Source: Phoenix dactylifera (Eukaryota; Streptophyta; Magnoliopsida; Arecales; Arecaceae). From it: a DNA stretch of 64,000 nt. The notes under the pieces are model-generated. The model was not told the origin of the DNA. It did not search any database and saw nothing but the letters and a program-made list of their open reading frames with translations. Numbering within the stretch: position 1 is the first letter of the stretch; every line of letters begins with the position of its first letter. The DNA lies in NCBI RefSeq assembly GCF_009389715.1, contig NW_024067667.1:566001-630000 (forward strand), in the 5' to 3' direction. The position numbers and the translations under genes were made by a program. Positions 24,002-35,100 of this stretch are shown one piece after another.

Positions 24002-24450
24002 AATCCCAGTTTTTCCACAAAGAAAACATCATCCTGGAAAAGGATTTTACCTTGGAAAGGATAACACATCGCCGCGACATACCTGGAGAAGATCCCTCTC
24101 ATCTCAAGCTTCAAAATGCTGATCTTTGAATTGCAAATGTGATTAAGAGTAAGACTCCACTTATTAAGATCATCCCAAATCTCCTTGGAGGTTTTAAAAG
24201 TGCAATAGATATCAAAAAGGGGATCAGTAAGATAGGATAGAATCCTTCCCCTACACAGGTAGTCTTTCTTCTTAAATTCCTCCAAATTACAAGTTCTAGC
24301 CGGTTCATTCTCTTTCTCATTTGGAGGAGAGCCAAAAATTATGGAAAATAACCCAAGTATTTTTAAGAAGATTTCCATCTTATGTCTCCAACGCTTAAAG
24401 TTATTTCCATTAAATTTTTCAGGAGGAACCGGGTCATTTGCATTGGCCAT
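24002..24450 (-). pseudogene. Copia retrotransposon gag fragment
   Basis: The minus-strand frame starts at 24450 with MANANDPVPPEKFNGNNFKRW. It continues with a KMEIFLKILGL segment and a TSKEIWDDLNKW segment. This pattern (KFNG.NF..W, then EIW..L) is the Ty1/copia gag of plants (UBN2/DUF4219 type). About 125 residues are gag-like before similarity fades, and the frame is then cut by the TRIM mosaic. No protease, integrase or reverse transcriptase follows, so the element is a truncated remnant. The sequence upstream on the minus strand holds a possible 5' LTR (24503-25363). Confidence 0.7.
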
Positions 24451-24502
24451 TGGGATAACTCTAAGTACTAGCCTATTATACGTAGGAAATCTACTTCAAG
24501 AA

Positions 24503-25363
24503 TGTTGGAAATAAACTGTCCCAGAATTAGTAAAATCTAAAATATTCTACTTCAACAAATAATAGGCAGAAATAGGCTTGGAGAAAATAAATAGAGAAAG
24601 TGGAAAAATGGAACCCGAGATGCTGAGGCGTGGTATGTTGGTCACTTTCCTTGAAGTGGATTTCGCCGCCTTACAGTGCACTAGGCTTGGATGGCGTTCT
24701 ACTCCTGAGATACAACAACCTCTCGCACTGTTCCTTCTGCCTCAATGATTTGCACGGATCAAAGAAACCTTTGAACCCAGAATCAGTATGCAGCAAGCCC
24801 GTTGATTGAAAGAAAAATAGCAGAAAAGGAGAATAGAAGTTCTCTGCTTTCGATTGTCTCCTCTGTCCAATCTAAAGAGGTTTATTTATAGACTTCTTCG
24901 GGACAGATGCGACCAAAAACCGATCTAATGGTCAAAACTGGTAAGAAAGTTTGAAAAAACACTAGGAGTAGGGCCAGCGGATGCGAGGTCGGTCAGAAAG
25001 AGGTGCAAGCGAGGAAGCGACGTAGCTCCCCACGCCTTGGGTGCGAGGCACGGCCCACGCACCTCTTGACTCATCGCACATATGGTCCGACCTCGGCCTC
25101 GACTGCTCATCGCACCTGTGGTGCAACCTCAGCTCCTCTTGGACAAGCACGGACGAGATACGAGCGCACAAGGTGGATCGGACGAGCACAGGCGCAAAGA
25201 ACCAAGGAGGGAATGGAGAGTCGAACCCACAACCTCATCCACCTCAAACCAACACACCAAACACCAACCATCCAAGCCATACCACCTTCTTAACCTATAT
25301 ATAAATATTTATCTTTTAAGTATGAAAACTTTTAATCATTAATTTAACCAAAAAAATCTAACA
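24503..25363 (-). mobile_element. Probable 5' LTR of the copia-like element
   Basis: On the minus strand the segment begins tgttagattt at 25363 and ends ccaaca at 24503, a tgtt...aaca inverted terminus over 861 bp. It carries a TATA-like box (ctataaataaac, around 24879-24890) in the right orientation and lies just upstream of the gag start at 24450. A canonical tggtatcagagc primer site is not seen after it, and no second LTR is present for comparison, so the ends are tentative. It starts only about 60 bp beyond the probable 3' end of the HPAT gene. Confidence 0.45.
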
Positions 25364-25419
25364 GACTCCACTGTGCACTTAACATGAAAGAAATCTGAAG
25401 ATGCACCAGCAATCAATTG

Positions 25420-25614
25420 CAACCTCTTTATTGATAAAAAAGTTTATAAGATTTTGAAACAGTTGTTAGAAGAGTCAAATTCTTATTTTCATCTTCTGTG
25501 TGAACAAAACATTTAACCTGCGAACTGCATGTACTCTCTTTGCTTCTTTATTTGATCTAAGCTGTCAGAACTACTTTTTTCCCGGAACTGCACTGCACAT
25601 CTCTCAGAATATCG
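25420..25614 (-). terminator. Probable HPAT 3' UTR and poly(A) signal
   Basis: A minus-strand aataaa occurs at 25427-25432, 183 nt past the stop codon, a normal distance for a plant 3' UTR. The true cleavage site cannot be read from sequence. The copia-like LTR begins about 60 bp further on. Confidence 0.4.
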
Positions 25615-28600
25615 CTACGTTCCGCCATCCCACCCAGGAATGTTAGCTGTAGCCTCATTCACCTTCTGTACCAGTGTAACCTGCAGACATGAAATCATTC
25701 GAGTGGATGAATAGAGCCAGCATTAACATAAGCATCATTTAGGAAGTTTACTTCTAGTTTGCTACTGCATAATGTTTTGGATTGCTCGGCTATACAAATA
25801 AACATCATTTCGGACATCCATGCTTCAGTCCTCTTTTTACAGTATTCAGGAATCGGACATCCATAATGGTGGTTCAACAATCAACAATGAGGCTAAGACA
25901 TTTAGATCTTGAGACTATTTTAGCAAAGATACAATAGAAATGATGAGAAAGGATCCTCTTCATCGAACTAAATTGCTGCTCGCATTCCACCCTTTTGCCA
26001 TCATCAGATATGACCGGCATAAGAGGACCACTTTTCTTGACAAACCCTATTGCAGGAGACATTGCCATGGAATGGTATTTTGTATCTAAACTACTTCATG
26101 CTAATTATGAAGCCTTTTTTAAGCGACAGCTAGTGCATGCTGGTAATATCCAATGAATATTCATCACTTTGGATTTTGAGACTGCTATGCACGAGATGAA
26201 TATGAAGAAAATACCACAGAGGACTTCAAATAAGATGAATGGGAAAGGATATGCAAACTTGTTGCCCTTTGGATGTACAAAGTGGGCATTGCATTAACTA
26301 CAGCCATGCTAAAGAGATTTAGTTTGATGCTTTAAGCAATCAGCGGACATTAACCTGGGGTTTGTAGGCTCGAAATAGTATGAGTTATTTGTTGAAAAAA
26401 GAATTATAGGGGAAGGTGCCAGCTTATCAAGCTGGTAAAGTCTGAGGCCGAAGGACCAGGTAACTTGAGGCTGGGGTCTAATCCTGCCGCACAAGGATTA
26501 GAGGGGTTGCGGTTATTTAGAGGAGGGCTACCCTCCATTGTGTAGCTCATTACCTATGAGCCCTTCTATCAAAGAAAAAAAAAGGAATTATAGGTATGGA
26601 GGGAGCTGGTAACTGTGAAACCCCCCGCCCCCCCCCCCCCCAAAAAAAAAAAAAGAAAGCGATAACGGGCCGGCCCGAAAAGACCGGGCCCGTCTCCCTT
26701 TTACGATCGTGCCCTAGGCACGATCGTGGAAGGAGGGCGCTAGAGGGGAGGGGGCGGCGGCGTTGGAGAGGCCGATCGCCGGAGGGGTTTGAGCGCCGGA
26801 GCCGAGAACCGGCCGGCCGTGGAGGAAGCCGGAAAGCTTTTCCTCCCTTCAAGGAGATCCCCACAAATCGGTGAAGCCTTGGACCCGTGCGTGAAAAATT
26901 CGAGTTTCCTCTCCGATTTCGTCGCCGGAAAGGCCGTCGGAGCACCCCCACCGGACTGAGGTAAGCCCCTTGCGCTTCATTGCTTGGTTTTTGGGTCGTG
27001 TGGGTGGGATTTTGGCCGGCGGATCGTCGGGGAAGAGTCCGAAACAGGGTACCCCTGTTTCGGCTCCTCTCCTCCAGATCCTACTGCCGCCGGCCGTCGG
27101 GTTGGTCGGGATCCATGGCGGTGGGGCTGGTCGGGTTCGTGTGAAGGCCGGAGAGGGTTTGCTAGGCTGTGTATGTGATGAGGAAGGGTGGATCCGAGGT
27201 CTTCTTCCTCGGGATCCCATCCCCTCTTCCCCTCGTCGGTTGGCCACCGGCGGCGGCGACGGCGGCTGGGTGCCGTCGGGTGGGGGGGGCCGAGCCACTG
27301 TTAGGAGGGCTTCCGGTGGATGTTTGGAGGAGGGGAAGAGTGGTTCTTCCGTGGATGAAAGAGGAAGGGGGAAGGGAGGAGAGAAGTCATGTCGAGATTG
27401 GAGAAGGGGGAGGAAATCATGCATGTTCTTGGAAGGAAGAAGAAGAAGAGATAGAAGAGGAGATCTCTTCTTCTCTCTTCCCCTTGTCCGGCCACCATCG
27501 CCGGCGACTGCAACAGTGGCGGCCGGCGATGGTTCGGCCAGTGGTGTTGTCGAGTTGGGGAAGGAGAGGGCACAGCCACCATGGCTGTTGCCCTTGGATT
27601 AAAAAGGATTTGAGGGAGGGAGATGTATTCCCAACCATGAAGAGGGATGGATCATCCCTTTCTTTTGGTCTCTTCACCGGGATCGGCTATCATCGCCGGC
27701 ATGGCAGCGGCCACGGCTGGCGACGATATAGACCGATGGTACAAGGGTAGGAGTCGGGCCATCCCGACTGCCCTAGATCTGGGAGGATTGAGATGTTTGG
27801 GGACCTGATGATGGACCCCATAGTAGATATGAATTATGGTTTAGAATATTTAAATATTAAATGATTTAATTTGTGATTTGTAATTGATGTTGTAGAGGAA
27901 GAGTCGGCGGAGCCAGGAAGTTTTGATCAGGGGACTCGCACCCCAGCGCGTAGGTTGTGATTCGGACTGTGTTTGAGTCAGTCTACAATTTCTGTAAGAA
28001 TTCCTACAACTGAGTACCTCTTTTTATGCATGTATGGAATTTTATCTTTGGATATATTTTTTATCAGTATGTTGATATTAATTTTATGAGCTTGTATGAC
28101 ACATATGAGATGTGCATTTTGATTGCTATGGAAATATTGAAATAATTAAATTGGGAAGAATTAACATATTTTGAGAAATTATGAAAATATGTGGTGTGAT
28201 TGGAATTTGATTAAACATGTAAAACTAGACATGTAAATTGGGTTGGACTAACCTTGTCATGGGATAGCCTCTACGAGCTTATGCGTAGGATAGTCCAATG
28301 CCTCTACGAGCTTACGCGTGGGATAGCTGCCACGAGCTTATGCGTGGGATTTGTGCAGTCTTGGACTGGGACATGAACTTGGTTAGTCCAATGCCAGAAG
28401 TGAAAAACTTTGAAACTTGGAAATCAGAGTAATATGTGAATAGATCACATAATGTGAAAGAGGATTTATGTATATGTACTGATATATACGCTTGTTGTTT
28501 GTTGAGCTTTTTGAATGATGAAATAGCATTTATTTGATGCTTGATTTATTTTATTAATATTTTGTGTGTGGCTGTTGGGATTCTTACTGGGCTGAAAAAG

Positions 28601-31600
28601 CTCATATTACTCTTACTTTCTTTTTCAGAGGCACTGGATTTGTAGAGTCCATTGGGTGGGACGAAAAATGAGATCAGCATGGAGTCTGACTGCTAGATAG
28701 ATAGAAGTTAATTTATCTTTTGTTTATGGACATTGGAAAATTATGTAATAATTCCGTACATTTTGGTTGGATTTGATTTAACTTCATTAATCATTAATTT
28801 TGGCATTTATGGAATTATTGAAAATTATTTGTTTATCTTAGGCCTTGCATGATCTTTAGGGCACTGCTCTAGGGCTCATGCGGCCGGTCGCGTGCCGGAC
28901 CCGGGTGATGGGTTTCGGGGCGTGACAGTAACCATAGAGATTCACAGGAAAAGTAGAGATATTTTATCATAACAGTTGCCTGGACAGATATGGAAGGCCA
29001 GAGCATAATGAATATCTCTGAGGAATTGTGAATTATTCACAAGCTTTTTGAGATTTGCGGATGCCTCTGACCAAATGCATACTGAATTAGAAGTGTTCAA
29101 GCAGTAGGTGAGCAATGTGGAGCAAGTCGAAAAAAATACATCCTTCAACATTGCAGCTTCCAAATTGATGAAGGAGAAATACCTAAGTAGATTTTGGACC
29201 TAGCATGAATTCCTGACCGGCGCCATTACAAATATGTCCAAGATACAAAATATGACTGCGAGCATAAAAACTCTCATGGTTTTCATTTTCAGTTACTGTA
29301 TCAGCTTAAGCATGACGAGGCATTGCACTATCACGAGATAGAAGGGCCAGTGTTACATGCCTTGACACAAGATTCCTTCGTTTGCAAATTCTTTTACATA
29401 AGAAGAATATGATCAGATTCATGCTTACCTTAGACGAATGGGCAAATCACAAATGACTCAAGCAACAAAAAGTGAGAAAAAAGCAGCTACTTGGAGGGGC
29501 ACTATTTGCATTTAAGATGCCCCAACCAATATTTAAGATGCTTATTGTATGGTGAATAGGAACAGAGCCCAGCTATGAGTTCGGCTATGCTGCTATACAA
29601 AATGCAAGGAAAGACATTATGAAAATTTGTAATGATAACGAGACCTTATAAAAATATCAGTATAGACCTTGACAAAAATTTGGGTACAAGGCTTATGCAG
29701 CCTGCTACTTCCTTAACTTACAGTACTTTTAAGCAGACAACACTACAGGAAGAAATAGGAATTCCAATGCAAATTTGCCAACGCTAGATAGAAGCATCGT
29801 TAATTAATGAACCGCACCAAAATTTGCCGACACTTTTTATTAGCATCGAAATATGACGACGCTTAAAAGCGACGACAATGAGATATGGGGTTTTTCCGAT
29901 GATTTTTGCAAATAGTTGTTATGTTATGATGCTTGAAAGCGTCATTGGAGATAGAGAAGAACAAAAACTATCTTATATGCATTGCTTGAGTCAAAATAAT
30001 TCACAGGTAAAGTAACTGATGAGCTAAAGCTAAGAAGATACCACACTTTCCTAGTTATTTTAAAGGAGTTTGCTAACAACATACCACACTTTCAGGAACT
30101 CCTGGAGGGGGTAATGAAAGGTTTCTTGGTGGTGGGCCACGAAGATATGCTCTCTTGTCAAATCGCCACTCCCCAATTTTTCCATAAGTTAGTTCACCCT
30201 GTATTTGAGTCAATGAAGTAAGCAGATACATTTATAAGAGTATATGGATACATACTAAGGCAAAAGTTGGTATTACCATTAAAAAATGATGAAAGCACAT
30301 TGGGTAACGATGATAGATTCAATCATTCTAGATTTAAACAGGAAATATTACTATAAGACCACCCCAAAAGCACTTGCATACAGATGAAGAATGGCTACCT
30401 TTAATGTATAGTCGCATCCATAAGTATAGTGGATGATGTATGCCTTTCCCACCGTGAAGTCAAAAGGAGGCTGTGGTTAAACATTTTCAGAATATGTTAA
30501 GCATAACTTTGGAGCCATAACAATATGTGTCCGATGAAGAATTAGTTTAAGACAGCCACATAAAATACGCAATAGCAAATACCTGTATCATAAAATCTTT
30601 ACATAGAATATGTTTCACTCCATGCAATGCACTGGCAACAGCATATCCATACCTGTGGTAGCAGCAGAAATTAATGAGCATCATCCAGCTCCATTACTAG
30701 ACATGAGACAAAATCAGAGCATATATGAGATATTAATCCTCACATTTCTAATACCCATCCAAAAGTTTGGTCGGCCTCCGGATCATCTTTCATATTTATG
30801 GAGACATCCACCCAAGTAGGAGTAATTTGCTTCAGCAGAGACTGGTGTGTTTAACAGCATGCAGATGAACATCAAGCAACAGTATTATTCACCTCAGAAA
30901 AATTTGAAAAGACTACTACCCATTTAAGAGTAAAAATTACATCAAAGAGTTGTTAGGTAGAAGGGAAATAAAATGATTAACTTAGCATGCTTAAACAGCA
31001 ACATGTTTCTATACCCTGTCACAAGCCATTCAATCTACCTTTTTAATAATTACAGGAGAATTGCCAATTGGGTCAACATTTGTTACTGGACCCTTTACTT
31101 CTGGATAGAACTTCCTTATTATCTTTTCATGTTTCGATGGTTTAATGTAGAAGAATGGGAATGCTGCTGGGTAATTTCCTCGAGACAAGTTTGGCAAAGG
31201 TTTCACAAAGATGTGATCAGGTTCAGCCATTAGTATATACCTGCAGTTTTTTCATCAAGCAACACTAGCTAATCAGGTTATAGCATAGGAAACAAAAGAA
31301 ATATTGCAAGTTAGTGGAAGTATGTAACTCACTCTTCCTCAATCTTTGCTTTTTCCAACCATTGAAGAAAGGCCCAAGGCCTGTTCAAGACAATGTAACC
31401 CTGGCACCAGCATTACAGAAAAAATGTGAAACATAGTGTCAATAACTTAATAAAGAGTGATTAGCATCTTTGGCCTTACTTGCAGAAAGGACTGATACTT
31501 CCTGAGAAAAAGATGTGATTGGTAATTCTCAATAGAAAATGCTTATCCGATGAGCAATGGTGAAAGGCTGTTTTTTTTTAAAAAAAAGAAAAGCTAGAAA

Positions 31601-32881
31601 GTTCTGGCTCTTGGCTTTTGCTTATAAGAATCACCCAATGAAGATGGAAATGGCTTAGCTAAACTTATATTAATTAGATGTATCACAGAATCAATCTAAA
31701 TCAAAAATATGATTTTATGGATATTCTCAAAATCCTTAATCTAAATTAGGTCACAACAAAGTTGCATTTAAGTCCACAAGAGTAAGATACAACCATACTG
31801 AAAAAAGTACTTCCAAAGAACAAATAAGTGAAATGCTTCATAATTGTTAAAAATGCTTCATAAAAATCTCCAATAGAAATGCTTCCATCATGCCTCATTG
31901 AAATGCTTCATAAAAAGCCCATTTAAAAAGTCCGAAGATTCATCATCGTAAACAATTCCGTGCTTACAAAACAGAATTAGTCATAACAGAAAAGATTAAC
32001 TAGGTGAATGCATATATCATAATCATCCTTTATTGATTAACCCTGAAGAGGGTTTGTTTCTCCAAGAAAAGAATCTAAAACAGAGTTGATATCTTTTGAG
32101 GTAGCACGATGTAACTCCTTTTACAGTATTACTCGTGAATATTCTGACATACCTCTGCATTTTGCTGTTTTACATCTCTCAACAATTCTTTTCAACAAAA
32201 CGAATATAGAAATAGTAAAGGTTGCAGCGAACCAGCCGGTTTTTTGCAGCAAATATCACAATCTTTGTGCCATCCAGCCCTAAAAGCTTTGACCAAATTA
32301 TCATATGATCATGTAATCTCACTCAGACATGGAATAAGTTCAGCAAGATTGCTGCCATGGTTAATATTGTTTTGTAAGTGAAGTCCTTTTCTATAAGAAT
32401 GCAATATAATGCAGATTCAAGAAACACCACCACTAAAAGAGAAGACAAATTCATGAAAACTTTTATCCGATGGAAGAATCCTCACCCGATCCGCACCAGC
32501 CGGGAGGGGATCGGCGATAAAAGTAGGGATCTCCTCCATCAGATCATCACCTCTTCCTGAATGCAGCACCCTTGTGAACCCTCCCATCTCTGACCCCTCC
32601 ATGTCCTTCATCTTCCTGTACCAGTAATACATTATCCGGCACTGCCACTTGGTGTAAGGGTCATCCATGGCTGTGACAGCCACATGGAATGGCCGCTTGG
32701 GTGCCGCCGATTTCTTGAACTCGTCGGGCATCCGAACAACAGGATCCTGGGACCTCTTTTCGATTAATTCTCTCGATGATTCCCCTCTCTGGTTGTGGAT
32801 GACCACTGTCACAACGTTGTAAGTTGCCAAGAAAAACCCCAGCGAAACAAGGACCAAAAGAGATGGCGAAGCCATGACCAT
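25615..32881 (-). CDS. HPAT: Hydroxyproline O-arabinosyltransferase (HPAT/RDN1 family), 8 exons
   Basis: This encodes a Golgi type II membrane glycosyltransferase that adds the first arabinose to hydroxyproline in extensins and in CLE-type signalling peptides. Exons on the minus strand are 32881-32486, 31400-31333, 31240-31039, 30841-30744, 30652-30583, 30470-30399, 30198-30085 and 25680-25615. All junctions are GT-AG and phases agree; the total is 1086 nt and 361 aa, the usual size. A hydrophobic anchor covers about residues 5-27 (LLVLVSLGFFLATYN). Diagnostic blocks follow in order: FHVAVTAMDDPYTKWQCRIMYYWY, MGGFTRVLHSG, GYIVLNRPWAFLQWLE, the AEPDH metal-binding-like motif, PVTNVDPIGNSPV, PTWVDVS, YAVASALHGVKHIL, IIHYTYGCDY, GEWRFDKRAYLRGPPP and a VNEATANIPGWD tail. 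The last intron is 4.4 kb because of transposon insertions. A second Met lies two codons inside the start. No sign of inactivation. Confidence 0.93.
26411..26584 (+). mobile_element. tRNA-derived SINE with 10-bp target duplication
   Basis: The 174-bp body begins ggaaggtgccagcttatcaa. It shows a tRNA-like head with an A-box-like segment (cttatcaagctggtaaag) and a B-box-like ggtctaatcc about 50 bp on, the spacing of an RNA polymerase III promoter. It ends in an A-rich tail (aaagaaaaaaaaag). A perfect direct repeat gaattatagg flanks it (26401-26410 and 26585-26594), as expected for LINE-driven insertion. It sits in the last intron of the HPAT gene and ends about 30 bp before the solo LTR. I do not recognise a named SINE family. 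Confidence 0.8.
26614..28927. mobile_element. 2.3-kb solo LTR of a gypsy-like element
   Basis: The segment starts tgtgaaacccc and ends ggggcgtgaca, and it is flanked by a perfect 5-bp duplication gtaac (26609-26613 and 28928-28932). No internal primer site, polyprotein or second LTR is present, which is the signature of a solo LTR left by LTR-LTR recombination. The first 1 kb (26660-27750) is GC-rich with long but unrecognisable ORFs; the rest is AT-rich. Near 28264-28350 there are three imperfect copies of (c)tacgagcttatgcgtggga. Size and termini resemble chromovirus (Tekay/Del) LTRs, but the family is inferred. It lies in the last HPAT intron. Confidence 0.85.
28260..28352. repeat. ~38-bp repeat inside the solo LTR (tacgagcttatgcgtgg)
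   Basis: Three spaced copies of acgagctta(t/c)gcgt(a/g)ggat occur between 28274 and 28352. A related, more decayed periodicity (gggccaaagcgt..gattgtggttt..) is seen at 59930-60075, which suggests that both segments descend from similar LTRs. Confidence 0.6.
29741..29960 (+). mobile_element. One end of a CACTA (En/Spm) DNA transposon
   Basis: The segment opens with cactacaggaagaaatagg, which matches the CACTA terminal inverted repeat pattern (cactacaagaaa). It is followed by sub-terminal repeats with tttgccgacac and cgacgcttaaaagcg words, typical of CACTA ends. The opposite terminus (cctgtagtg) was not found before the next HPAT exon at 30085, so this is a truncated or relic end inside the last HPAT intron. 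Confidence 0.55.
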
Positions 32882-33650
32882 GTTCTTCCTTCCAATTATC
32901 TCCAGACTCTCACTGCCTCACCCTTCTCTCTTCCCAGTGGGAAACATCAAAGGCAGTGAAACCAATTCTACGCCGAAACCAACATTAACAACAACCGGGC
33001 AACTGAAAGGGGAAAACTTTACGTCAATTTCAGCTCCATTCTCAGAATTCAATTCGGAATAACAATCAAAACTACGCTATGCCATCAAAACCACAACTTT
33101 TTAACAAAAAACGGAGAAAAATCCAAACTTGATGACTCGTTCATCAAGCACTCCTCGTCAGTTGATACCCAGCATTAGAAATTAGAAGACAACCGCCCTC
33201 CATTTGGAGACGGCGAGCAGAACAAATGGAGAAAAGGTACCAGTCCAGAAAGTCAAAGTGATTGAACGGAGAAAGAGGTTTAAAATCGCATAACGTTCAG
33301 CCCAGTAAGCATCTCTCCATTCGGCAATCACAACACTGCCGTTCGGCAAAAAAATCAAAAGAAAACAAAGAAACAAAGTAAACGCCAGATCAAAAGCGAA
33401 CGAGCGTGAGAGAGGGAGAGAGAGCGAGAGAGGGAAAGGAAGCACATACCTCAGAGAGACACAGAGAAGGGTTGGTGGACAGGTGTGGTGAGAATGGAGG
33501 TCATGGTGGAGGGATTTGAATACGAGGAAAGAGGTAGAATGGGGGCGGGCCCGGAGAGACAAGTAGGAGGCGTTGAAGACTTCCTAAAAAGTTTCGATTT
33601 CTCCGTATCACAAGGAACGAGAGTGCCGTATGCTTCCGGCAATAGGAGAA
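32882..33650 (-). promoter_or_regulatory. Probable HPAT 5' UTR (with intron) and promoter-proximal region
   Basis: On the minus strand a donor-like gag|gtatgtgc at 33450/33449 follows a CT/GA-rich segment (33395-33440). Possible acceptors lie shortly before the start codon. This fits a non-coding first exon ending at 33450 and a 5' UTR intron, as is common in plant genes. It is inference: the transcription start and the acceptor are not fixed by sequence. Confidence 0.35.
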
Positions 33651-34188
33651 GAAATCGAAAAAGAAGAGAGAGGGTGTGAGAGGGAGAGCAAGAGAAGAAC
33701 TAGGGACTCGAACGGAAAGAAGAATAAGGCGGAAGTAAATTAATGCATAATAAGGACCGTATCGAGGAGAAGATTCGGTGAATCAGGAGATCTAGCCGGA
33801 TCACACGCTGATCCAGAGTGAAGTGCGATAAACAGGATAGCACGATAATTACCAATGGGTTCCCTGTCTGACGTGGGAACCTATAAATGGTACAACTCTC
33901 GTGCATCAGATTTGACCCCAAAGCTTTAGCCAATAGCCTCGCACCACGTCGGGTAGAGATGTTCTGGTAACACGTTGAGGCGCCTGCATAATTTTCTGGG
34001 CGCCTGCATAATTTTCTGGGCGCCTGCAAGTTGGATTTTGTCTGCACGGCAAATTCAGCTGGAGAATGCTGCGTCTCGAAGCCTCTCCAAGCCAATACGA
34101 CTCGTAGTTTTTTTTCTTTTTCCTGTTTTTTTTTGGTGTTACAGCCTTCCCTTATTTCTTGAATCGTCAACGTTGGCATTTTGGCTTC

Positions 34189-34230
<42 letters not shown>

Positions 34231-35100
34231 AAAACAAGGAGGAAGTAAAGTACTACAAGGCTTGTATTGGTTGGGATGTATCAAATTATAGAATAATTTG
34301 ATGATTTCTAAAAGTTATTTATTAAAAAAGGTAAAAAAATAAATTTTATAACATTTGGTTGGTAGAAAATTACTTTGGAGGCAATATGAAAATTCTAAAG
34401 AATCATTTATTTGAAAAAATAATTGCAGAAAAAAATAAATTTTATAATGTTTGGTTAGTAAAAAAGTTACTCTGAAAAATAGCATTGAAAAAAAATTACT
34501 ATATTTGGTTGGAGGCGATCTTATATAGAAATATTGCCAATTTGTAACAATACTCTTGAATAAGTAATCCAAATAATAATAATTTTTTTTAGTTTATTTG
34601 TTGGTTATTTATGACTCACTTATATAAATGCTATCAATATTGACTATTTCGAATATTGAGATATATTTATGTAAGTTATATATATGTAGTTGCATAAAGT
34701 TGTTTACTTTAATTTTTTAACTTAATTATATATATTAGAAAAATATATTTCTTACTATAAATAATTTCTAATATTTTTCGATATATAAATAAATATATTA
34801 AGATAGTATAATTAATATTTGCTATATAATATAACTAATATAATATTAATATAATATGAGTGAGGGTATTTTCATCAAGAAATGATATTTTTATATTACC
34901 TCCCCTCAATAATCCAATATAGAAAAATAAATACACAACTCCCTAGTGGTAATTGTTTTACCTTTTCTCACAGAAAATAGATATTGGATCCATCATTTAT
35001 TTTACCATCTCTTTCATCCACTTTTTGTAATAACTATAGTAATCTAATATGAAATTTATTTTTTCATGCGAGATTATCTCCAACTAAATAGGATCCAAGT
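33650..35100. other. Intergenic DNA with TA microsatellite and a short triplication
   Basis: No gene is seen. A 21-bp unit (gcgcctgcataattttctgg) is repeated at 33979-34026 with a third partial copy. A (ta)n run lies at 34194-34227. From 34260 the sequence is AT-rich with repeated tttggttgg words (34352, 34452, 34506), suggesting a decayed AT-rich MITE. Confidence 0.5.
33979..34032. repeat. 21-bp tandem repeat, 2.4 copies
   Basis: The unit gcgcctgcataattttctgg occurs twice head to tail and is followed by a partial gcgcctgcaa. It is upstream of the HPAT promoter region. Confidence 0.85.

Noticed and set aside
26849-27750. ORFs of 190-210 codons in the GC-rich block
   Set aside because: They lie inside the solo LTR, are Pro/Gly/Arg-rich and resemble no family.
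28942-29163. 73-codon minus-strand ORF in the HPAT intron as a possible extra HPAT exon
   Set aside because: It does not match the conserved C-terminal VNEATANIP block, which is found instead at 25615-25680 with a proper acceptor.
33700-34284. 194-codon minus-strand ORF containing a run of IYIYIY
   Set aside because: It translates a TA microsatellite and a 21-bp repeat; no domain.
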